Made by a program: the position numbers and the translations under genes. DNA of 64,000 nt, from positions 191,001 to 255,000 of the forward strand of contig NC_054690.1 of assembly GCF_011074885.1 (NCBI RefSeq), read 5' to 3'. Position 1 is the first letter of the stretch; each line of letters starts with the position of its first letter. Source of the DNA: Brettanomyces bruxellensis (Eukaryota > Ascomycota > Pichiomycetes > Pichiales > Pichiaceae). Shown here piece after piece: positions 22,101 through 29,429 of the stretch. Below the pieces are notes generated by a model that had not been told where the DNA came from, ran no database searches, and saw only the letters and a list, made by a program, of their open reading frames with translations.

Positions 22101-22540
22101 GAAATCCCTGCATTTGCTGCCGAATTCATGCCCGTCGTGTGTATTCCCGTGCCGCTCGACGCGTTGCTCACTGCTGCCGAGCTCACTCCCTTCGTATGGT
22201 CCTCGTGGCCCTTTGCTTTACCGCCACTGCCCTTGCTCTCTTTCTTAACACTTACGTTCTCAGCCTTACCACTCTTCCCATTTGTTTCCTTCTCACCATC
22301 ACCCGTTTGCTGCCCTGCACCCATCTGCTTCTCCGACAGTGCAACTGAGTCCCCGAAACTGTGCATGGCCGACATGTGGTCGTTCACTCCAGATTTCGAG
22401 CTGCTGTGCGAACCCGCCTTATCTTCAGCATGGTCTAAATTTGATGGGCTCATATTCTTATGCTCTATCGCTCTACTGGAATCCAATGCCAAGTGGTTAT
22501 CCTGGGATGATAGATCCGGGTCACTTGAGTCATCCGGCAT
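19193..22540 (-). CDS. DAL81: Zn2Cys6 transcriptional activator of the DAL81/UGA35 type
   Basis: Likely activator of nitrogen-catabolic and amino-acid-responsive genes, acting with partner factors. From the ATG at 22540 it has 1115 residues: a long Ser/Gly/Asn/Thr-rich region, a run of 20 Gln, the binuclear zinc cluster (CDHCRRRKTKC, then CKMCQEKGLKC), and a fungal-specific regulatory domain beginning SLQYPRSSFYVGATSIYD, which I associate with Dal81, then SFPILHKKIFLEKY. Yeast Dal81 has 970 residues and also carries glutamine runs. The frame extends 19 codons further to a TTG at 22597 and to a stop at 22639 without an ATG, so the N-terminus is uncertain. The coding sequence is very GC-rich compared with all flanking DNA except CRZ1. 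The sister protein Tbs1/Hal9 type is a less likely alternative. Confidence 0.75.
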   Translation of the reverse strand: MPDDSSDPDLSSQDNHLALDSSRAIEHKNMSPSNLDHAEDKAGSHSSSKSGVNDHMSAMHSFGDSVALSEKQMGAGQQTGDGEKETNGKSGKAENVSVKKESKGSGGKAKGHEDHTKGVSSAAVSNASSGTGIHTTGMNSAANAGISFDYGSWEEAAEELNFLNDTTALGMESGTGAMPGASANAGAGSGTGSGTENVTSAGGAGSNGVFSPVNTASSAAPSPSDYAFQLQQYQNLLLEAQQETTHQGVGIGSGGKNGPRNAGGSVVNTVVNPSGPVGPVAGGMTGVFRAKKVPKAKGRASGLGNGFSSYSMGSFENFSATSGGSPNNAPPGGSQQYNGPFSAGGVSSSAVSSPATPGQLSMPQMQSTLAGMGPVALQQYQGQYQGPQQQQQQQQQQQQQQQQQQQQLAALQMAQLAAAGQQQMLRGQFASAYNSTNAATRRAIDIGFRNGLLAGSGAKAAGETLRGRRRKSPPQPRTKVRPCDHCRRRKTKCIMIPEIHSCKMCQEKGLKCTFTDTARSLKRGLERGAGGSSSGNGEGSDKRMKMDDPSIEPPPNIAVRNVHPIRDYATMRGKSLLKKTLSLQYPRSSFYVGATSIYDPIFLPHIALDKIDQFSLDKSNSVRKVADDVQFVLRDDFSEALYEKSERDADTVERYVAPHGKALIDLYFRTVHPSFPILHKKIFLEKYARTHREFGAPLLAAVYLLAIQWWDYDPALSQFPKPNVESLHRFAIRAFGDVIRRPKLSAVQAGLLLLQCRTPDSADKNWLLSSQVVAVAEDLGLGLECGHWRLPRWERGLRRRLAWAVFIQDKWSSLVEARPSHIAQGRDWLVGKVSLEDFPEKANDDPDSLRAGSSDVENGRKAFVHMVSLSEILSEILDTFYTPAAMLHIRSIDNVLLHAKPLQLKLRNWYHSLPKDLQMASVKPRHFNSNGTLQLAYFATEITLHRRIIAALHSQHDPAPPQQLVRVCRNAAKTRLTASIEFARDLKAEHMQAFWYSSAVHNFALIGIFAALLYVTSSSPHEAAAYKEQLFDYRWILKVNSHSFDVASRALEKIDGVLKNIPALLQEPETTASGSPIHDAKHQPAISSTTQVHTSGSLSPASNTAPSGLPHPKKT
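21320..21379 (-). repeat. CAG/CAA trinucleotide run encoding 20 glutamines
   Basis: Twenty consecutive Gln codons on the minus strand: a block of CAG, seven CAA, then mostly CAG. The mix of both codons limits slippage. It sits between the Ser/Gly-rich region and the zinc cluster of the DAL81-like gene. Confidence 0.95.
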
Positions 22541-22983
22541 CCTAATTGGCGAAATAATGGTTTCTCCTGTCCCGTCGTGAGCCTTGTACTTCTCCAAACG
22601 AAAATTTGTCTGTGATCGGAAAAATGCTGTAACAATTCAATAAATCGCCTCTAGGTACCCAAGCAATCCTCTAGAACTAAAAAAAGACGCTTGATTTCTT
22701 AGCTGCAGTAAAAAAACTCTAATGGAATTGCTGCCCTTTCTCAAATGCTTGCCGGTGAATATAAACGTCCAACGTTTTGATAAGCGTGTTGATACACAAA
22801 ATTGTTATTATCTAATTTTTTTTTTTTAAGTTTTTTTTTTCGTTTTCTCGGTTCTCACAATCTTCACCGTGTGCATCGAAAAAAATAGAAAACAGTCCTA
22901 TCTCAATATTTCTTTCCCCTCCTCTTTTTTGGCAGCATGCGCCAAGAAAATGTAAGGTTGCGTTGCGTTACTTTTCTTTCGGT

Positions 22984-23180
22984 CCCATTACCTTATGACG
23001 TTCTTGTTATAACTAGTATCTGTGCTTTTAAGGCTAAAAGTATAAAGGTAAAGTACTAAGTAAGAAGGTTAATGAACAAGCTAAAAAGAGGAATGCTCAT
23101 GCTTAAATACCTAATCCTTATGAGCGAGGCTTTCTTGGACATAAACAAGGCACTGCGGCTTTATATAGACTCATCTATTA
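22984..23180 (+). repeat. Dispersed repeat, copy 2
   Basis: Counterpart of 14636-14810, same strand. Shared blocks: CCCATTACCTTATG, CTTTTAAGGCTAAAAGTATA, TTAAATACCTAATCCTTATG, AGCGAGGCTTTCTTGGACAT and CATCTATTA. Extra bases relative to copy 1 lie after CGTTCT and after GTAAAG. It is located between the DAL81-like gene (5' side) and the DHA2 transporter (3' side). Confidence 0.8.
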
Positions 23181-23452
23181 CAGTACCCATATACTACTAC
23201 AACCTCTTTCCATGTTAATTTTAAACGGGCCTAAATGAAAACAATTTCAATCTAATGTATTTGATTTCTATTCATTATTCAACGTATTTCCCCAAGCTTC
23301 TTTTATCTTTACAATAATGCATCTGCTATATTACCACCACGAAAAGAAATATAAAATATAAGGAAGCAGAAAAAATGATAAATATGAAGTAATGGATTGC
23401 TATTTGTCAAATACCTGGTCATATCGTGTAGTTTCTACATGCTTTCTCTGTT

Positions 23453-25132
23453 TCAACTTTTCATGCCTTTGGCTTCTGTCAACGCAACACTAACCTCTGA
23501 TTTCTCCGTCGCCGCTTCTTTCTTCCTATACGGATCTTTAATCATCAACATGAATATAAAATAAACAACCGCAGAAGCTATTGTCGTATAAAATGCATTG
23601 TGAAACCGATGATACTGCGTTTGCAAAATCTTGTAGTTTGAAGAAGTTTCTTCTAGCAAACCTAAAATAGTGGCCACAACCGCACTAGCCAAAGCCACAA
23701 ATATTTGTCCAAAAGTGTTGAATATACCTGCAACCAATCCTTGTAAATTCAAAGGTGTCGATGCCATAACACAGTTTAGATAAACCATAAAAAACCTGTT
23801 GATTGCGATTCCAAGAATGTATTGGCTTATAAAGCGTGTTTTCCAGTAATCATTACGAGCACGATAATCCGTCCGGGAAATCCAAACTGAGCATGCAACT
23901 AAAACCAAAGATGATATCAAGAGCATGTTCCTCATTCCTATTTTTCTGGTTTGTGATTCTCTGTACATCATAGCACCACTCACCATACCGACCGGAAATG
24001 GAAGAATTTTGACCGCCGCCATTAAAGGAGTATTTAACTCTTCATAGATGTGGTACTGTATCAATATCATTAGGGATGTGGTGAAGTTGAAGTACACCAT
24101 AGACAATCCAACCAATAGTGGAATAAGATTTGGTATTTTGAATACCTCCGCAGGGAATATAAGCTCAACGTTAAGCATCCATCTGGTTAAGAATCTAGAG
24201 ATGCTCTTCCCTTGGTTTTCTAGATCTGGATCCTGTTGTCTTGGTAACTGCATATTGTGTGGAACACACTCATTCCTGTTGTGTTTGCGTTTATAGCGAG
24301 TCAAAAAATATGTTTCGAACCAGAACATTATTGCTAATAGGATGCAACCAACTGGAAGAATGATGTACACCTTTGCCGTTTTCCAAGTCATACTTGACTC
24401 CGTAAGTGCAATGATGATTAATAAAAGCCCTATAACTAGCATTATTATTCCAGGAAAGTCCAAATCTCTTACCATGGGATTTCTCTGCCCTTCTGCTCTT
24501 TTGACCGGTATACTCAAAAAGTATAGAAGAACCGAGCACACAAATGAAAGTGCAAATGTAAAATAAAAAAAGCCCATGTACCCAACTTTGGTGCACGAAA
24601 ATGCTCCTCCTAAAACAGCTCCTAATCCCATACTAGCGGTGACAACGATCACAAGAATTCTTATGGCCTGTTCAAGCTCGGGTCCTTGAAAATAGTTTGC
24701 TGCCATTGAATAACCATTCGGTAACAATGCCGCAGCCCCAATTCCCTGTAATGCTCTAAAAATAATCATGGCAATTATACTCTTTTGTGGAATAGCAGTA
24801 AGTAAAGACCAGACACTCATGAATATAAGTCCTAAAAGAAACACATTGTGAGCTCCCCAGATATCACCAATTTTACCAAATATTATGATGAATGCTCCCA
24901 ATGTTAACGCATAGGCAGAAAGTACCCACGAAGCAGTTGAATAATCCGTATCGAACACTTCTTGAATGGAAAAAGTAGTTGTCATTGCTCCCGCTACATT
25001 TAAGTTGTCAAGGGTAAGAGCTGCCATAGCTATTCCGTAAACAACTCGCTTGTTTCTGTATCGCGTTGGAACGACTTTCATTCCGTTACGGATAATGCTA
25101 ACAACTGATTCAAATGGTGCATATTGTGACAT
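23453..25132 (-). CDS. Major facilitator transporter, DHA2 (14-span) family, AMF1/ATR1-like
   Basis: Plasma-membrane or vacuolar proton-coupled transporter of 559 residues with about 14 hydrophobic segments. The cytosolic loop motif A appears as GKIGDIWGAHNVFLLG, followed by FRALQGIGAAALLPNGYSMA and the GLGAVLGGAF segment. The pair ASWVLSAYALTLGAFIIIFG/GKIGDIWG is typical of the fungal group containing S. cerevisiae YOR378W (AMF1, ammonium-linked), ATR1 and YMR279C, so substrate cannot be read from sequence. A neighbouring nitrogen regulator (DAL81-like) makes a nitrogen-related role thinkable but unproven. Starts at the ATG MSQYAPFESV. Confidence 0.82.
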   Translation of the reverse strand: MSQYAPFESVVSIIRNGMKVVPTRYRNKRVVYGIAMAALTLDNLNVAGAMTTTFSIQEVFDTDYSTASWVLSAYALTLGAFIIIFGKIGDIWGAHNVFLLGLIFMSVWSLLTAIPQKSIIAMIIFRALQGIGAAALLPNGYSMAANYFQGPELEQAIRILVIVVTASMGLGAVLGGAFSCTKVGYMGFFYFTFALSFVCSVLLYFLSIPVKRAEGQRNPMVRDLDFPGIIMLVIGLLLIIIALTESSMTWKTAKVYIILPVGCILLAIMFWFETYFLTRYKRKHNRNECVPHNMQLPRQQDPDLENQGKSISRFLTRWMLNVELIFPAEVFKIPNLIPLLVGLSMVYFNFTTSLMILIQYHIYEELNTPLMAAVKILPFPVGMVSGAMMYRESQTRKIGMRNMLLISSLVLVACSVWISRTDYRARNDYWKTRFISQYILGIAINRFFMVYLNCVMASTPLNLQGLVAGIFNTFGQIFVALASAVVATILGLLEETSSNYKILQTQYHRFHNAFYTTIASAVVYFIFMLMIKDPYRKKEAATEKSEVSVALTEAKGMKS

Positions 25133-25643
25133 CTTAATATCGTTTGGTATCTTGTTGCTTAATACATTTTGAAAATATTCAAAAATTCATAGTTGCAGAG
25201 ATAGAATGTGAAAAGTCCCTGTTTAAATACTTCCTTGATTACTAATGTCCCAGAAGAATTTCTAAATTGGGCGAAAAAGTTATGAACGAAGATCCGACAA
25301 TCCACTTAGTTTTCCGGACTTAAGTGATATATTCTTTCGGTGTTTAAGTTATGAGAGCCTATCACTAGTTACTTTGTGCACTCTAATACATGTGTGCACA
25401 ATCTGCCAGCAAATATCCATCTATACAGAAGTCGAAGTGATCGATAACATATTTAATTTGTAATTGGTCAAGCATATTTTAAAAAGCGCCTACAATTTAA
25501 TGTTACATCAGGTTAATATGCTTTTAGATCCTGCGCTCAATTGCCTGTTACCATTAAATTGTATGGTTTTGTGATGCTTACATGTGCATACACACAGTGG
25601 TAATAATATGACGATTGGTCTAGCGCTTCACACCAAATTTTTC

Positions 25644-25689
<46 letters not shown>

Positions 25690-25788
25690 CTCTTGATTCG
25701 GTTCATCAACATCAAGCTCAACATAACTGCACATAGCTTCAAAACAAACGCATAAGTAACGATCGTCTGTCTTTATATCATATACAAG
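25133..25788. promoter_or_regulatory. Divergent promoter region: DHA2 transporter / RPC11
   Basis: Contains a TA repeat followed by 29 uninterrupted T (25659-25687), about 100 bases before the RPC11 ATG, a likely nucleosome-free segment. The rest is ordinary AT-rich sequence and I see no gene. Confidence 0.5.
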
Positions 25789-26127
25789 ATGTTGACCTTT
25801 TGCCCATACTGTTCGAATATGCTCGTTGTCACCAGATCAGAGACAACTGGTTCAAATACGTTTTCTTGTCCAACATGTCCGTATGAATTTCCTATAGTTG
25901 GACTTCAGATGTTTGAACGCAAGGAACTTCCCAGAAAAGTTGTGGATGATGTGCTTGGAGGTGAAGGTGCGTGGGATAATGTTGATCAGACCAATGCTCA
26001 GTGCCCAGTTGAGACATGTGGATCCAATAAGGCATACTACTTCCAGATCCAGATTAGGTCTGCCGATGAGCCTATGACTACTTTCTACAAATGCTGCAAA
26101 TGCGGTCACAGATGGAGAGAAAACTAG
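25789..26127 (+). CDS. RPC11: RNA polymerase III subunit C11
   Basis: Pol III subunit needed for intrinsic RNA cleavage, termination and reinitiation at tRNA and 5S genes. The 112-residue length matches yeast Rpc11 (110). The N-terminal zinc ribbon is CPYCSNMLVV...CPTCPYEF, similar to Rpb9. The C-terminal TFIIS-like ribbon is CPVETCGSNKAYYFQIQIRS then CKCGHRWREN, with the RSADEP acidic hairpin (Asp-Glu) that acts at the active site. All eight zinc ligands are present. Divergent from the DHA2 transporter. Confidence 0.97.
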   Translation: MLTFCPYCSNMLVVTRSETTGSNTFSCPTCPYEFPIVGLQMFERKELPRKVVDDVLGGEGAWDNVDQTNAQCPVETCGSNKAYYFQIQIRSADEPMTTFYKCCKCGHRWREN

Positions 26128-26581
26128 AGCATACTGTATTTTATTCTTTCAGTCTTTTCTACGCTTTTATCTTAAGGTGATTGCAAAGGAGTGTGTGATG
26201 TTCTCTTCGAATATTATCACGTGACGTGCTAGCCACCCCAAATAAATATTAATTACACTACTATGCTGCGTAGCTTACCGTGCGCCTATTTCTTATAAAT
26301 ATTTCGAGTACTTTTTATAGGTGGTATATTCAATTCTTTCTCTCTTCCAACTACAAGCCAGGCGCTAAATACAGTATTGTAATTCAAACAATCTGGGCTC
26401 TCGCACTTCATTCCATGAAGGTTTCAAGTATCCTCAGATATTATGTAGCTGTATGCTTCTATTTTTCCCATATCCATTCATAGCGGAAAAACCGTCCGTT
26501 AGTCAACAATGCATAATTATTGACCGCAAAACTGAACAGTGAGCTCAACTCACGAGTCACGTTTAACGAAAAAAGAAGTTG
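26128..26581. other. Intergenic region between convergent RPC11 and C2H2 gene
   Basis: 3' flanks of two convergent genes. No gene or RNA feature recognised. Confidence 0.5.
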
Positions 26582-27553
26582 TCATTGTGAACGGTTTGCT
26601 TTGCTATTGGGTGCCTCCGATAAACTGGACCCACTCTGTTCATCCTGCTTCGAATCGCTACTTGCGTATTCGGGTGAAAGCGAAGCTTTTCTCGGTGTAC
26701 CGGAAGTGATACTGCCGCTAGATTCAGCTGATGTCGTGGTACCTAAATAATTCTGAGGCTCGTGAACCATTACTGATTCAGCATATGGCCCTCTATAGTC
26801 ATAGTTGTTCGGCTGGCTATAAATTCCGTTGTTTACCACAGTTGCCGCAGGGTAGTTCTGCCGAAGTTGGGCCGGCGGTAGAAGGTAAGATTGTGCTTGC
26901 TGCTTGAGAGGTTGCATTTGTCCCACAGATCCCCTTGGAACAAGCGTGCTACCATTTCCTTGTATGACCTGCTTCTGGTGTTCCAACCTCTTTCTTTCGG
27001 TCAAGCTGCATAGAATGCTTGCAGCCTCGAGCATCTGAACGTGCTGATGCTTACTAGTGGATAAATTCTTGGTCTTTTGCCACTCCGGAGTGTGTTCCCA
27101 CAGATGTTTCGCCAATGATGTTATATGTTTGTAACCTTTTCCACATGCCTCGCATTTTAGTTCCTCCTTCAGCCTTCCACTCTCACCTTCTGATATTCGC
27201 CGCACAACAAACTCACGCGAAAGCATGGGTATGTGTCTCTGTGTCTGCTTGCCCGTTCGATGCTGATTCTGAATCTTGTTTTTAGCCATATCAAGTTGCT
27301 TTTTGACTTGCATTTGAAGCTGGTCCTGCTCCTGTTTCAATCGTCGACTATCTACCTCATCATTTAGGTAATTGGAATCCCTTCTTTCCTGCTTAATGTT
27401 TGCTGGTGCTCTCATGGTGTTTGGATTTGCAGTATTATCCAATCCTCCTGATTTGTAATGCTTGCCATACATATTCATCTGATATTGGTTTTGAATGGAA
27501 ATACCCGAACCTTGCGAAAGAGCATTTTGAGAGATAGAATCAGTACCATTCAT
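26582..27553 (-). CDS. Fungal C2H2-type zinc-finger protein
   Basis: From the ATG at 27553 the product has 323 residues. It has a Gln/Asn/Lys-rich helical N-terminus (LKQEQDQLQMQVKKQLDMAK), then one zinc finger, CEACGKGYKHITSLAKHLWEH, followed directly by TPEWQKTKNLSTSKHQHVQM and LEAASILCSL. The finger plus TPEW and KHQxVQxLEAA extension belongs to a conserved fungal group of single-finger nuclear proteins, probably regulators, whose function I do not know. The C-terminus is Ser-rich and disordered. The frame extends 9 codons upstream to a TTG (27580), not used as start. Confidence 0.7.
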   Translation of the reverse strand: MNGTDSISQNALSQGSGISIQNQYQMNMYGKHYKSGGLDNTANPNTMRAPANIKQERRDSNYLNDEVDSRRLKQEQDQLQMQVKKQLDMAKNKIQNQHRTGKQTQRHIPMLSREFVVRRISEGESGRLKEELKCEACGKGYKHITSLAKHLWEHTPEWQKTKNLSTSKHQHVQMLEAASILCSLTERKRLEHQKQVIQGNGSTLVPRGSVGQMQPLKQQAQSYLLPPAQLRQNYPAATVVNNGIYSQPNNYDYRGPYAESVMVHEPQNYLGTTTSAESSGSITSGTPRKASLSPEYASSDSKQDEQSGSSLSEAPNSKANRSQ

Positions 27554-27847
27554 TTTCTTCGGATACCTGCTTTGAAACAAAAATCTTGTATACTACAATA
27601 TTCAATGACCTCTATGTTGACCAATACTCTATACTCCAAATTTGTTCCTCCTTATTTCTCAGAAAGTATAACTCTATTTCCGCCTTTGAGTGCCGTATAT
27701 GTCAATAAGCCTAGATCGAGCAACTTCCTGTTTCTATATGATATTCTAAATTAAGGATGGATATTTTAAATTGAAATCTGATATATAGCAGATTGATTTG
27801 CTCCTGAAAATGTGTACCAACTCTGGTATCTACAATACCATGCGTTG

Positions 27848-27880
<33 letters not shown>

Positions 27881-28348
27881 ATAATTCGAAAAAATTTTGA
27901 AAAACTTTTGTTTTCTCCAGGTATCGATTACGTTTATCCTTTATTTATGGCAAAACTGATGAGTTTTCATTGTCTTCATATCTTTCACACCTTTTTTACT
28001 CTGTTTTATTTTTTTATTTTTTCTTCCTGGATTACCGGTGTAAAGATGATTTTGCGATAAGTATGTTTGAACATCCGTACCTCCGAAGAAATATTTCCTT
28101 TAATACAAGGGATTATTTACAACTTGCTTAATCGGGAAAATATTTAGAATGATTAAGTGCATTGTTTCTGGTGTGTAATGTGTAAGGGATAAATATTTGA
28201 ACTAACCCCTTTATTTTTAATATTGATCAGTAAAGGTCAGACGTTTTTTTCTCTTATATGAATATCTACCGGTATTCAAACATATACAAAACCCACAAGA
28301 ATATATTTCTAGACTTGGTATTTTACTGAACACAAAGCAGGGAAAAAA
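27554..28348. other. Intergenic divergent region, poly(A) tract
   Basis: Promoters of the C2H2 gene (left) and NDL1 (right). A run of 26 A (27848-27873) is followed by AT-rich sequence. No gene recognised; the frame at 27812-28060 spans the poly(A) run and is low complexity. Confidence 0.5.
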
Positions 28349-29029
28349 ATGTTCATTGATAATGAGTCGTCACATGAAGAATGTGACGATTTACGAATGT
28401 ATGAAAAAAAATACAACCAAATGACTAAGGAAGAAGTTGTGAAGAGAGCCGCAATGCTAGAGATTGAATTCAATTCTTTTCAAGCTGAGTCTAAAGATCT
28501 CGAAGATTTCATGGAAGCAGATTTAACATCTGCCACCGAACATATCAGAGAAATGGAAAAGCAGGTGCAAGAGCGAGATCAAAGTATAAGAGAGCTCAGT
28601 GATAAATTGTTTGGCTTTAAAAGAGAAATTAAAAAATACCAAAGTGCTCAAAACATGATTACGGAGGAACAAAAGGCTAAGCAGGATGAAATGTCCAAAC
28701 AATTAGTGGAACTGGAGGTGCAAAACGATAACCTTCGTTCGGGTATACGTGAAAAGTTGAATGAACTCAAAACCGTGATTGAAAAATCAAATTCGTTTTT
28801 GGAAAATATTGCAGTACTACAGAATGATGTTACAATTAAGGATGAGATGCTAGAAAGGATCAAGGAGTACGCTCATAATTTGGAGAACCTCATAAACCAG
28901 AAAAATGAAGAAAATGAAAATCTACAACATAAAGTCACTAGGCTCGAAAGATTACTTCAGATTACTGTTGTGGATAGAAGAAGTTTCAAGGTTTCGAAAT
29001 ACAAGACACCACCCGTTAAGTATACTTAA
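28349..29029 (+). CDS. NDL1: NudE/Ndel1-type dynein regulator
   Basis: Coiled-coil partner of Pac1/Lis1 that targets dynein to microtubule plus ends and cortex. The 226-residue product is a nearly continuous coiled coil (about residues 20-205). Its start, EVVKRAAMLEIEFNSFQAES followed by KDLEDFMEADLTSA, matches the NudE N-terminal pattern (E-L-E-x-E-x-x-x-F-Q-E-x-S-K-E-L-E). This conserved segment binds the dynein intermediate chain and Lis1 in other species. Yeast Ndl1 has 189 residues. It lies 3.7 kb from KIP2, another plus-end factor that delivers dynein regulators. Generic coiled-coil proteins are the main alternative. Confidence 0.72.
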   Translation: MFIDNESSHEECDDLRMYEKKYNQMTKEEVVKRAAMLEIEFNSFQAESKDLEDFMEADLTSATEHIREMEKQVQERDQSIRELSDKLFGFKREIKKYQSAQNMITEEQKAKQDEMSKQLVELEVQNDNLRSGIREKLNELKTVIEKSNSFLENIAVLQNDVTIKDEMLERIKEYAHNLENLINQKNEENENLQHKVTRLERLLQITVVDRRSFKVSKYKTPPVKYT

Positions 29030-29429
29030 AATGTACTTAGAATAGTGCATGTATTAGAAGCAAAATATATAGCTCACTCACATTAAACCCTGAAATACCC
29101 ATTTCAATCTGGAGAAGATATACCATCATCATGCTAGCGAACACGTGATAATTTATAGAAATTATAGTCAGGTACCTGGAATAAATAATGCCAAATGCAA
29201 GGAATCGTATTGAAAAAGAACATGTTGTAGCTTTGACTTGTAGGCTGGATCTCCATGAGAAAATCAGTCGGTGACAGTAGAAAAAAAAATAAAATAAAAT
29301 AGAACGAAACACTAAGAAAATTTTATCAGTGCACTAAAACTCAATCCATTCTTGACACATATTTCATCATTGAAAACTAAGGTGCATACATAATCTTTGC
29401 TAAGGATTTGCCAGCATCAGTTTTCATAA
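29030..29429. promoter_or_regulatory. Intergenic region before POP1
   Basis: NDL1 3' flank and POP1 promoter, about 400 bases. No gene seen; the minus-strand frame at 29037-29312 is hydrophobic AT-rich noise. Confidence 0.45.
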
